From NCBI GenBank assembly GCA_963576475.1, contig OY754972.1, positions 8,819,562 to 8,883,561 of the forward strand: 64,000 nt of DNA, given 5' to 3'. This document shows positions 55,368-64,000 of this stretch, piece after piece; position 1 is the first letter of the stretch, and each line of letters opens with the position of its first letter. The position numbers and the translations under genes were made by a program. A model generated the notes under the pieces. That model was given only the letters and a program-made list of their open reading frames with translations, was not told the origin of the DNA and did no database searches. Origin of the DNA: Molanna angustata. Taxonomy: Eukaryota; Arthropoda; Insecta; Trichoptera; Molannidae.

Positions 55368-55815
55368 AGTGGTCGGTAAACTCATTAATCAAAGATACCA
55401 GAAATTAAGATTATTTACAATGATTGAAATTTCATTGAATTTTTTTTAATTAAAGTAGGTACCTACCCGCATTTTTATCAACCTAAATTTGGTAATTACT
55501 TTTGGTCTGGTCCTTGTTAAAAACTTCTTAAGCGGTAAATAAAAAATAAAATGAAAAAAAAACGGAATTTCGTTTAATAATTAAATAAAGTTTTTTTAGA
55601 ATCCTGGTGAATTGTATTTTTATTTTTCCAATATTGTGTATTATGTAAGGTAATGTAGGTATATTTTTAATTTTTAATCGTTGAAAAGCCCCGTACAAGA
55701 CGAAACGATCGTCCTATAAACAGTTACAAAATATCGCAGATTAATTAAACTCGTTTGTTTTTTTAAGGATTATTATAATAATCGATACTTTATATAAATT
55801 TTGATATAATATTTT
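55368..55815. other. Possible single end of a hAT-like MITE, then noncoding
   Basis: CAGTGGTCGGTAAACTCATT at 55368 resembles the CAG(G/T)GGTCGG... ends of nonautonomous hAT elements. A similar minus end is at 60258-60273. I could not find the partner end or an 8-bp duplication. Confidence 0.3.
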
Positions 55816-56036
55816 ATTTTTATATTGCTTCTCGGGCAACAAATACGTTGGTATTATATCAAATATTAATACAAAATGTACCAAACAACATTTTGCCACA
55901 TTATGGAAACTTGTAATATTTTTTAAAATCCAGACTAAAGACACAGTTAAAAAATGTGTCTCTACATCGCGAATCGAGCAAGGGACATTTGGTTCAGAAG
56001 ACAGATATTTTACTGACTGAACCACCAAGCCAACAA
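55816..56036 (-). mobile_element. SINE S1, degenerate full-length copy, minus
   Basis: Read on minus it runs TTGGTGGTTCAGTCAGTAAA, a broken B-box (CGATTCGCGATGTAGAGACA), the body with TTTAGTCTGGATTTT and GCCCGAGAAGCAATAT. Many substitutions; old. Confidence 0.7.
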
Positions 56037-56049
56037 TAAATCATGTTTT

Positions 56050-56205
56050 GTCCGAAGATGATGATATTGAACGTCAGAGAAGAAGCATAAGTGCGAGTCC
56101 AAAATTGCTTTCTTCAGTTACTCTTTCATTTTGAAGCATTATACAGAAGGTTGATGCACATCTCATGGGTCAATTGAGTTTCCAATGAAAGAGCTCTAAA
56201 TAGGT
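56050..56205 (+). mobile_element. LINE fragment B, left part
   Basis: One frame gives DDDIERQRRSISASPKLLSS, the type of sequence found just after the RT domain in other insect LINEs, then broken codons. It may be continuous with 58141-58410 on the far side of the nested insertions. Confidence 0.5.
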
Positions 56206-56359
56206 ATGATGGATAAAAAGAGAGAGTTATTGACCACTTTCAACAACAAAAGCAGCATATTTTGGCCACCATATTATGACCTTCTACAACTTAAAGTGGT
56301 GGGGAAGATAAAGGGAAGACGGAGTATGGGGCGTAAAAGAATATCGTGGCTAAAAAATC
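56206..56359 (+). mobile_element. Family B LINE, left part, split by insertion
   Basis: The frame reads LQLKVVGKIKGRRSMGRKRI and SWLKN, as in the 9096 LINE. It is cut at 56359. The right part resumes at 58042: joined, the codons would read SWLKN then LRQWFKAGARSV. Confidence 0.8.
56352..56359. repeat. Target-site duplication, left
   Basis: AAAAAATC, identical to 58042-58049. Confidence 0.75.
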
Positions 56360-56540
56360 GGGGACAGGAAAATTATTCGAAAAACAATTATTCGAATGCT
56401 CAATTTTACGAAAATCAATTTTACGAATGGCAATTATTCGAATCACATTTTTTCGAAAAACAATTTTCCGAACACACAATTATCAGAAATTACAATTGTT
56501 AGAATTTTTATGACGTCGTGTTGGTAGTATTGTGAGAGGA

Positions 56541-56885
56541 ATAAACCATAGATTTTTATTATAATATACTAGATGTCGTAGTTAGCAAATTTTGTATGAA
56601 ACAAAGTGAGGCATTTTTCCGGGGGATTTTTGACGTTTTAGTAAAACGTTTTTCCATAGAGAATAACGACTAATGTTAATTGTTTTCGGATTTATTTGTC
56701 GTAAAAAACACTTTGTTTATTTAGATTTAAAGAAAAGTTATTTAGGATGTGTTGAAATGTAAGGAAAACTGAAATATATTGCCAACCAAAACGACAAACG
56801 CGCGATATTCCATGACTCACTTTTTGCACGGAGTACTACATCTACGCAGTATATTATGTATAATAAAAATCTATGGAATAAACAA
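56541..56885. mobile_element. Inner inverted-repeat unit, about 345 bp
   Basis: CCATAGATTTTTATTATA near 56548 is matched by the reverse complement near 56863, with TA-rich text and GTAG beyond on both sides. It may be a MITE nested in the larger element. No target duplication was confirmed. Confidence 0.5.
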
Positions 56886-56973
56886 CATGGCGACGCACCG
56901 CGCTGTCAAACATCAGTTATTAAAAATGTGCAAGCATACGTACCCAACAATAATACAACAAGTAATAATAGCC

Positions 56974-57780
56974 TTTTTTAACAGATTTTTAATTATCTCA
57001 ATAGAGACGAAGTTGGAATATTTATTGTAGGAGAACCGGGAAATCAAGGCACCTACAGGGCTTACGACCTGTCATCGGCTGGTTTACGTGATCACTTTAT
57101 GCGCTTGCGCAACGTTCACCAATTATGCCTTTTAATGAGATCCCTATCAATTCAATTTTGAAAGTTATATATATTGTAATACTGAAATTCTTTTCGCTTG
57201 AAAATAAGGAATTTTTACTACAGCCATCTATGGGTGAAATTATGAACAACAATCTTATTATTTTTATTTATTTTGTTGGAACGCCATCTATTGAGAGAAT
57301 TGGTTTTTTTTTTACTTACACATTGGTACAAGTAGGTAAATAAGACAAAAATGACCTTATAAGTCTGGCGCAATTCAGGGGTGACTTCTATGCGAAAAAT
57401 GCATTGTCACCTCAGATATAAGAATTGTAGCTTTTATTATTTACAAAAAACCAATTCTCTCAATAGATGGCGTTCCAACAAAATAAATAAAAATAATAAG
57501 ATTGTTGTTCATAATTTCACCCATAGATGGCTGTAGTAAAAATTCCTTATTTTCAAGCGAAAAGAATTTCAGTATTACAATATATAGAACTTTCAAATTT
57601 GAATTGATAGGGATCTCATTAAAAGGCATAATTGGTGAACGTTGCGCAAGCGCATAAAGTGATCACGTAAACCAGCCGATGACAGGTCGTAAGCCCTGTA
57701 GGTGCCTTGATTTCCCGGTTCTCCTACAATAAATATTCCAACTTCGTCTCTATTGAGATAATTAAAAATCTGTTAAAAAA
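56974..57780. repeat. Long fold-back, ~335-bp arms, 136-bp spacer
   Basis: The left arm 56974-57308 and right arm 57445-57780 are near-perfect inverted copies. For example TTTTTTAACAGATTTTTAAT at the left end has its exact reverse complement at the right end. The same small protein is readable from either strand (57125 + and 57441 -), which shows how alike the arms are and is not coding evidence. The arms are interspersed repeat H, seen singly at 25225, 28395 and 33850. A transcript would fold into a long dsRNA hairpin. Confidence 0.9.
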
Positions 57781-57944
57781 TATCTTTGATTCCCGACAGG
57801 GAAAAAAATCCAATGTTTGCGCATATGCAATAATAAAAATATTCGATTAATAGTCTTCATCGAATATATTTTACTGGCAACAAATATGTCAAAGGAGGCA
57901 ACATAATGACACAAAAATATATTAAATAAGGTCAATTGGTTTTC
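57781..57944 (-). repeat. Repeat H outer end, minus
   Basis: GATTCCCGACAGGG, AAATCCAATGTTTGCGCATA and ATATTCGATTAATAG extend the right arm outward and match 9640-9700. The left arm lacks this part, so the two arms were cut at different places. Confidence 0.6.
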
Positions 57945-58041
57945 CAACAAATGTTAGTTCGAATAATTTGATTTTCGAAAAATTGTTATTCGTACAATTG
58001 CGCATTCAAACAATTGTGTTTCGAAGAATTTTCATGTAATC

Positions 58042-58049
58042 AAAAAATC
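58042..58049. repeat. Target-site duplication, right
   Basis: AAAAAATC, identical to 56352-56359. Confidence 0.75.
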
Positions 58050-58140
58050 TCAGGCAGTGGTTCAAGGCTGGCGCAAGATCGGTATGAGTGTGATGTGATG
58101 GTCGCTAACCTCCGTAAAAAGCTGCACAAGAAGAGGAAGC
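58042..58140 (+). mobile_element. Family B LINE, right part
   Basis: After the duplication the frame gives LRQWFKAGARSV. Another frame gives RLAQDRYECDVMVANLRK, the end of the family B ORF (compare 17788), then AAGAAGAGGAAG as a tail. Confidence 0.75.
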
Positions 58141-58410
58141 TCATTCGTATTAAAAAAGTATGTTCGACGCGTTATGTACAGGTATGCACAATGCACAACT
58201 GTGAGATCTGGGTAACGTACAGAAGATGGACCCAGAAGATGGAACGACTTCGAGTGCAATATAATGACACGCACATAATAATCTTTGGTTATCTATCTAA
58301 CAGTGCTTCAGCTATGTTTTCGGAGTGACGTTGTCTTGGATTTCTTGGTAACGTGAAAGACTATGAAACAAGTTCGATCATAAAGGCTGTACAGGAGCAC
58401 CAATATAAGG
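58141..58410 (+). mobile_element. LINE fragment B, right part
   Basis: The frame reads TMHNCEIWVTYRRWTQKMER, LRVQYNDTHIIIFGYLSNSA and SAMFSE then stop. It is a known C-terminal pattern of insect LINEs (LRVQYN...SASxMFxE). It probably belongs with 56050-56205, so the family B LINE inserted into it. Confidence 0.65.
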
Positions 58411-58518
58411 GATAGACACAAAGATAGATGTTAATGAATTAAAAACAATTTCTTATTTTATTTTGGTAATTCATATATACACGTATTTGTCTACTTGGCA
58501 TATTTTGTTGCATTCTAC

Positions 58519-58521
<3 letters not shown>

Positions 58522-58617
<96 letters not shown>

Positions 58618-58774
58618 GTCCTTGTTAAACAAGTACATATACATCTTCTTACGTTCCCTAAAATAAGCATAAATGCTTGTGCTATAGGCCAACGAAATCG
58701 GTCGAGGCAGGATTCGAACTCGCAACCACTGGATTACTGACCCAATGCGCTAACCGCTCTGCCACCGACCCATC
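58522..58774 (-). mobile_element. SINE S2, full length, with 91-nt poly(A)
   Basis: A homopolymer of 91 T (58522-58612) is the poly(A) tail. On minus the head holds GGTGGCAGAGCGGTTAGCGC (A-box) and GAGTTCGAATCCTGCC (B-box), then GATTTCGTTGGCC, AAGCATTTATGCTTA and TTGTTTAACAAGGACATATT. A long pure tail and intact boxes suggest a very recent insertion. The ORFs across it are poly-Phe/poly-Lys artefacts. Confidence 0.95.
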
Positions 58775-59639
58775 TAAAAACAATTTATATTATAATCTTT
58801 CTTTATTGTGTACCTACCTATATTATACTCGTCTATATTTTATATCGTATATTGTTAATGATTTTATATTTTATTTATTTATTTTTATATCACACCATGT
58901 TTTACAATGATAGAAACAAGTAGGTAGATAACTGCTGCCCTATTAGGAAATCATGTTTACGGGGTTAGCAGCTTACAATTTTACAGTGACAATAAACCTA
59001 CTTATGAACTGGGTGATGATATACATATTATAATTTATTTATTTATTTATTCTTTATCAAGGAAACATACAGTTTTATAAGTAAATTGTAATGGTACAAA
59101 ATGATTATCAAATAAACCTGCAAATATTTCCATAAATGGTTTACAATAAGATACTTTATGAAGGAAAAAACATTAGTTATAGCAAGAGGAAGAATAAACA
59201 AGATTGAAATAAAACAAAGCATAATAAAAAAATAAAAATAATAAAATAATTAACCAGTTAACCAGTCAAGAAATGAAAAAAAAAAAGAAAACAGTTAACA
59301 CGTACCCACATATAAGTTAAAAAGTATTCTTTTCACACAATATTAAAAAGTTTTCTTTTAAAAACTGCAAAATCGTTAATTAGAATATCTTTATCAGACT
59401 TAATGACAGAATTATACAATTTCTAACTGCGTCTGACAAAAGAGTTGTTGTGTATTTGTATATTTAGTACTTTTTGATGCATTTTGTTCTGTAATTATAT
59501 TTAAAATGTAAAAGACCGGAGGCCTTCAAGATGTGGACCTACCGCTAAATGCTTTGTATATAGGTATTGGAGGGAAAGATCAACAATTTTCGAATCCCCT
59601 AATATTTCCATCAAAATTAGGAAAAACTTGATCTTGGAG
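58775..59639. other. AT-rich noncoding with retroelement tails
   Basis: TTTA runs at about 58870-58885 and 59036-59055 look like tails of minus-strand retroelements whose bodies I cannot identify. Confidence 0.4.
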
Positions 59640-60060
59640 TGTACTGGTATATGGAAGTGAAACATGGTCCATCAGCCAACGCTAAACGGAACGTCTGTCT
59701 GCGTTTGAGATGTGACGCATGGCTAATGTTTACTGGTCAGAACACATCAGCAATGACGAGGTACTAAACAGGGTTGGAGAGACAAGGCAACTTATGAAAA
59801 GAATTGCCCAACAGAGAAAAACTTGGATAGGCCACAACATCCGGCAACCAGGCCTGCTTTTTACCATCGTCGAAGGAATGATTGATGGGGGCAACCGTAG
59901 AGGCCGCCCCAGAAACAACTATATAGACCATAATCGGTGACGTGAGCTATAGCAGTTACAAAGAGATGAAGAGACTGGCGGACGATAAAGATAAGTGGAA
60001 AGATCGAGTGCAGATCAATCCCAGGATTGTGACCCAGAAGAACTAAAGAAGATTTTTTAT
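59640..60060 (+). mobile_element. LINE C-terminal fragment (family C)
   Basis: Frames give LVYGSETWSISQ, then WSEHISNDEVLNRVGETRQL, MKRIAQQRKTWIGHNIRQPG, LLFTIVEGMIDGGN and RGRPRNNYID. A shift gives EMKRLADD and KWKDRVQ-like text and an AGAAGA tail. It is about 90% or more like 32845-33145 and extends farther upstream. Confidence 0.85.
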
Positions 60061-61085
60061 ATGTAGGTATATTTAGTTTTATTTTTCTTTATTGTATAAA
60101 AAAATGTAACTCATTTGTATGTAAAATATGTGAAGCACCACAATCCCTCCATGCTCACGAACTGGATTTTTTTTATTTTCATTATCATTATTATTAAAAA
60201 AGATTTTGAGTGAAAGTCACACTCGAAAATCAAAAAACACATATGGCTCGCGAGCGCGGTCTGCCGACCCCTGCTTGACACAATACATTGGTGTTATAAG
60301 TTAATGAATAATTAATAGATCAATTCGTAGATTTACGGAGAGGCAAGAAATGGAGATTCGTCATAAAAGTATATCGCATACCGGGACGTGGTCTCTTCTC
60401 TGTCTTGTATGATGATGATGACGATTGTGTCGATGAAACCGCCTGATAAGGCTTCGGTCGTGATACGAGAAAAAAACAATTTTGTCATTGTTATATTATT
60501 CCATGTGGAATTTTAATGCCCTCGTTAGATATAGAGACGTGGTCACGTGTTAAATGGGTGTGTTAAATAAATACAATGTTGGAGCTTATTCGCCCCCTTG
60601 AATTATAAGTGTGGATATTATTTTTTTCCGTTTTTTTACTTTCTTCATTAGATGCTTTTGTAATTATATGGAGCAGGTTCTTTGTTCTAACAGAATCCGC
60701 TCTGACGTTAGACGCATAGGGCATGTATGACGTACCTACCTAAATATTATAAAATAATATTTTACATAATAAAACATTTTATATCTACCCTATTTATTTT
60801 CAACATCTTACATAGGTATACATTAAAAAGACTTTGAAAAATTATGTCAAATGACATTTCATTAGGTATACCGAAATTAGTTTGCAGTTGTTTTTGAAAA
60901 ATATCAGATTTATATGACACCCTTTAGAATTCAATTTGTTTTTGGGTGCTTGGAAGAGATTAGATTCTCGCAAAAAACTCGACTAAAACCTACATATTTT
61001 ATATATATTACAAGTAATGAAGTTTTCTTATGAAGCTAAATAATAAATTTCAATGTTAAGTCTTTGAAATAATGAAGCATTTACT
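60061..61085. other. AT-rich noncoding; possible hAT-like end
   Basis: At 60241-60273 GGTCTGCCGACCCCTG is the reverse complement of a CAGGGGTCGGCAGACC end typical of hAT MITEs. No partner end was found. Confidence 0.35.
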
Positions 61086-61204
61086 AGGGGCTCCGCCCCT
61101 GGCCGCTTCGCGGCCCAACCCCGGTTTGGCGCTACGCGCCATTTTTTTAGGCGCTTCGCGCCTTTATTTATGCGCTACGCGCATTTCATTGGGCGCTGCG
61201 CGCC
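61086..61204. repeat. Run of six short GC hairpins
   Basis: Six perfect palindromic hairpins sit in a row: AGGGGCTCCGCCCCT (61086), GGCCGCTTCGCGGCC (61101), GGCGCTACGCGCC (61128), AGGCGCTTCGCGCCT (61149), TGCGCTACGCGCA (61171) and GGCGCTGCGCGCC (61192). Each has a stem of 5-6 bp and a three-base loop TNC, giving GCTNCGC at the centre of five and GGCTCCGCC in the first. The last four are centred 21-22 bp apart with T-rich spacers. An overlapping ORF (61072-61329) is Ala/Arg/Leu rich and likely not coding. Confidence 0.9.
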
Positions 61205-61700
61205 ATTTGTTTTATACCAAGCATCGTTTTTTTAACGCTTCTCACCAACCTATGACCGCTGCACATCGAACCAATTCAGGTATTCATCGAACTTACAAAG
61301 TATTGAATGTTATCAATAGTGATTTGTAATTAAGATATTCATTAATTTATTATATTATTAGTTCAATGTTTAATAATGTTACCATAATAGAAATTAAACA
61401 ATAAGTTATTAGTGTGAGTATATTTATCAATATAAATGAATCATATTTCTAAAAAAACATTTAAATTGTACTTAAGCACATAATATTATTATGTATAATG
61501 TTTCAATGTATATAGGCATGCTATAAGCATTCAACTCTCAAATGTTGTTGATGTTCCGTTATTTTTTTTTTAAATGGGCAACTACAATAATATTGTTTTA
61601 AACAAATATAATAAGAATAGCAACATAAGTAATTGTTACTTAATCAGCCCACCTTTGATTTCATGTTGCATGTACTCACTGCTGATAACAAAACAAATTA
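61205..61700. other. AT-rich noncoding
   Basis: The block 61394-61535 (TTAAACAATAAGTTATT, then AAAAAAACATTT, ATATAGGCATGCT) recurs at 63762-63850 in the same orientation. Confidence 0.55.
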
Positions 61701-62430
61701 TTATTCCTGTATAGCGTGGCTCCTGGACATACATAATATGTCCACGGAACTGAGTTTTTCCAAATTATTATATGTGGTAAGGCATTGGTACAATGGGGAA
61801 TTCTGAGCGGCATTAGTGTTTTTTTTTAGTCCAAAAAGAACGTTAAGGTGTGTCTTGTTTGTCTATTTGGTATGTTGAAGTTAATCATTTTCATAAGGTC
61901 TGTACAGTCAATTTTGAAGTTTTTTATGCCATAAAGGTACATTAAGTCTGAGGTCCTTCGTCTTGTCTGTAAAGTCTGCAATTCATGTTTGTAGTTATTA
62001 CCAAATTTGTACTTCATGTTTTTCAAAAATATTTATTGTATTCATTCTATACTGTTAATATAAGTATTATATTGTGGATTCCAAATGACTGACCCTTGTT
62101 CCAATTGACTTCTAACAATTGTGTTATACAGTAAGCTAAATGTTTTCATTTGTGTGAATGGTTTACATACTCTCATCAGGAATCCCAACATTTTATAAGC
62201 TTTCAGTATAATGGTGTTTGTCAAATAAAAGTTTACTGTCCAGTTGTATGCCTAAGTCTCTACAGTCTGATTTCTTATCAATCATCTCCCTATTGATTTT
62301 GTATGTGTATTGTATTGTAGGTACTCTTTTTCCTAGAGAATGTAATGGAGTGACATTTTTCTACATTTAGTAACAGCTTATTAGAGTCAAAATAAGAAGT
62401 TAGTCTATCCAGGTAAAGTTGTAAGTCCTT
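61701..62430 (-). mobile_element. Jockey-type LINE, RT C-terminal half, frameshifted
   Basis: In reading order on minus: SNKLLLNVEKCHSITFSRK, INREMIDKKSDCRDLGIQLD, SKLLFDKHH, then KMLGFLMRVCKPFTQMKTFS, LLYNTIVRSQLEQGSVIWNP, ELQTLQTRRRTSDLMYLYGI. After a last shift come NSPLYQCLTTYNNL and a stop at about 61701. These are the palm end, thumb and C-terminal region of a Jockey-like RT. At least three frameshifts make it nonfunctional. Confidence 0.85.
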
Positions 62431-62611
62431 AGTCAGTAATGTCTAACAGTTTTACAGATTTTCATATCATTCAGTTTTATAGATTATTATCTTATGTACT
62501 TTAAACAAACTTGGATGGTTTTGAATATGTACTGGTTGTATTAATTTGAATAATGTCATAGGCAAAAATGTAAATACTTATTTGTCAAAATATTATAAAA
62601 ACAATATTGAA
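62431..62611. other. AT-rich noncoding
   Basis: May be more of the neighbouring LINE, too decayed to read. Confidence 0.35.
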
Positions 62612-63335
62612 CACACATACATACCATCACGCCATGTCCCTCACGGGGTAGGCAGAGAGAACCGAAGGCCACATTTTTCTATCTTGACACACATTCATCG
62701 CCTCATCAACATTCATACATCGTCTTATACATGTTCGTCTGTTGTTCAAGCTTCTTACATTTCCATATTTCAAAATAACGTTTACATGGTCGTGCCATCC
62801 TTTTCTTGGGCGCCCGCGACCTCTTATTCCGTTCCTGTCAGCTTTGTATATTTTCTTCGTCAGGCGTTCTTCGTTCATTCTTCCCAAGTGGCAAAACCAT
62901 CTCAATGTGTTAACTTTCATTCTGTTAATTACATCTTCCTTCATCTTACATTCTTTCCTTGTATCTTCATTCCGAACTCTGTCATACATCGTTCTGTTAC
63001 AAATTCTTCTAAGCGATCTCAATTCAACTGCATTTATTCTGCTTTCATGCGACTTCTGCCATGTCCAGGTCTTACTTGCATACGTCAAGGTTGGCACTAC
63101 GATTGCATTATGAATGGCAACTTTAGCGTCTCTTGATATGTTGCGATCATTCATAACTGGTCTAAGCGCTCCATTCACTCTGTTTTCTGCCATAACTCTT
63201 CTTATCAGGCCGTCCATTCCGTTGGAACATACTACCCTGATAGACATACTCGTCGACTTGTTCAAGCCATTCATTCTCTACTTTTATTTGAAACACTGTT
63301 CTGCTTTCACTCTTTTCTCTATTGAACATATGAGT
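62612..63335 (-). mobile_element. RTE-like LINE, longest copy of family A
   Basis: The minus frame runs 63274-62627 (215 residues). Key blocks: AENRVNGALRPVMNDRNISR, AIHNAIVVPTLTYASKTWTW, ELRSLRRICNRTMYDRVRNE, VNTLRWFCHLGRMNEERLTK, GIRGRGRPRKGWHDHVNVIL and PSVLSAYPVRDMA. Upstream, in another frame, VENEWLEQVDEYVYQGSMF continues toward the RT active site (the usual QV..Y.YLGS block) to 63335. The terminus is the CATA/TATG repeat at 62612. The catalytic YxDD and the endonuclease are absent. Confidence 0.9.
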
Positions 63336-64000
63336 AAATATAAGTTAACCCTGGAACGCCCAACATAATCTAGAACACTTGTATTACATACATAATATAT
63401 ACTACGAACAAATATCCATACAAACGTTCACCGTCATATAGACCTGCCCTATAATCTGCACCATATAAATCAACGCTTAAAGATGCCCTTATACATGCTA
63501 GAATATTTTGTAAGTTTATTGAATTTATTATATAAAGGAAAAATTGTAAAAAAATCAACCTTTTACCTAAGCACATAATGTGTAATTTTTCAATATAAAT
63601 GTTTTCATAATGTCATTATCAGTCAATACAAAGCTATCATGATTTGATCTACATTGCTATTAGATGATTAATCCAATAGACGCCCTACGATTGATTTTAA
63701 ATGTAATTTAGGGTATATAATATATGGAAAACAATGTATAATGTGCACCATATAAATCAACTAAACAATAAGTTATTGGTGTATATTTATTGATATAAAT
63801 TAATCATCTTGCTAAAAAAACATTTCAATATATATAGACATGCTTCTCAAGATTTTTTCACAATGAAATACATATTCGGTACATGTAAATAAATAAATTT
63901 GAAGTATTTCATAAGTGAACATGTACATACTTATTTGTCAAAATGTTCAAAGCATACATATGAGAGAGAACTAAATGTTTATAAATCAATTTAAAATCTC
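63336..64000. other. AT-rich noncoding
   Basis: It includes the second copy (63762-63850) of the block at 61394. No other feature is supported. Confidence 0.45.

Larger units (their letters stand above)
56360..58041. mobile_element. 1,682-bp TIR element with repeat-built ends
   Basis: It is bounded by an 8-bp duplication, AAAAAATC, and interrupts a LINE frame that resumes beyond it. The left end GGGGACAGGAAAATTATTCG aligns base for base with the reverse complement of the right end, GATTACATGAAAATTCTTCG. Further in, both ends are built of ~15-bp subrepeats such as CAATTATTCGAA (56371-56505 and 57945-58035, opposite orientation). No transposase ORF is present. The interior holds a TIR-like unit (56541-56885) and the long fold-back (56974-57780). 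An 8-bp duplication fits hAT or P, but the ends do not look like either. Confidence 0.75.

Noticed and set aside
56774..57030. ORF at 56779-57030 as a gene
   Set aside because: It spans the border of the fold-back and repeat DNA, with no recognisable domain.
57125..57629. Two nearly identical small proteins on opposite strands (57125 + and 57441 -)
   Set aside because: They are the same sequence read from the two arms of an inverted repeat; there is no sign of coding constraint.
58463..58725. ORFs across the T-run giving poly-Phe and poly-Lys
   Set aside because: Artefact of the SINE poly(A) homopolymer.
61072..61329. 85-codon ORF over the GC hairpins
   Set aside because: Its unusual composition is dictated by palindromic DNA; there is no recognisable domain, and the palindromes explain the codons.
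61394..63850. LTR retrotransposon bounded by the direct repeats
   Set aside because: The interior holds two minus-strand LINEs and no gag, protease, RNase H or integrase; the repeats are short and diverged.

Overview
The window looks like intergenic or repeat-dominated nuclear DNA from an insect, most likely a moth or butterfly. It is strongly AT-rich. Words built from TAGGTAC/GTACCTA are scattered throughout, a habit of lepidopteran noncoding DNA. It carries a cecropia-like mariner, tRNA-headed SINEs, and many 5'-truncated non-LTR retrotransposons (LINEs) ending in AAAT, GAA, TAA or ATGT tails. No intact host protein gene, functional tRNA, rRNA or CRISPR array could be supported. Clade names for LINEs are inferences from short C-terminal motifs; no search was run.

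Layout. 0-8 kb: small inverted-repeat elements (two tandem ~125-bp MITE-like units, a 158-bp fold-back) and 3' ends of several LINE families. 8.1-8.65 kb: a GC-rich island flanked by a 16-bp exact direct repeat. 9-13 kb: LINE and SINE remnants. 14.6-15.4 kb: a tandem array with alternating 98/102-bp units. 16.4-16.9 kb: two hairpins, one with a hammerhead-like core. 18.58-19.86 kb: a near full-length mariner with TIRs and a TA duplication but a broken transposase. 20.7-22.1 kb: two LINEs meeting at TAA repeats. 22.8-33.8 kb: a degenerate second transposase and many LINE/SINE 3' ends. 35-45 kb: SINE copies, a 569-bp TIR element, hairpins, and a reverse-transcriptase scrap missed by ORF length. 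46.1-47.0 kb: a four-copy ~210-bp array. 47.9-48.7 kb: an 804-bp TIR element with a LINE 3' end inside it. 52.2-54.2 kb: four unrelated tandem arrays head to tail, one made from a LINE terminus. 56.0-58.4 kb: a nest of insertions, with a 1,682-bp TIR element bounded by an 8-bp duplication sitting in a LINE and itself holding an ~800-bp fold-back. 58.5 kb: a SINE with a 91-nt homopolymer. 61.1 kb: a run of six short GC hairpins. 61.7-63.3 kb: two more LINE copies.

How the parts relate. The autonomous elements are all decayed here. SINEs and short repeats appear to share 3' ends with the LINEs, as expected for parasites of LINE machinery. Five LINE 3' ends of different sequence carry a stem-loop upstream of the tail, and in one family the stem shows compensating base changes. 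The most unusual signals are the GC hairpin run at 61.1 kb, the nested fold-back at 56.4-58.0 kb, the composite arrays at 52.2-54.2 kb and the GC-rich insert at 8.1 kb.
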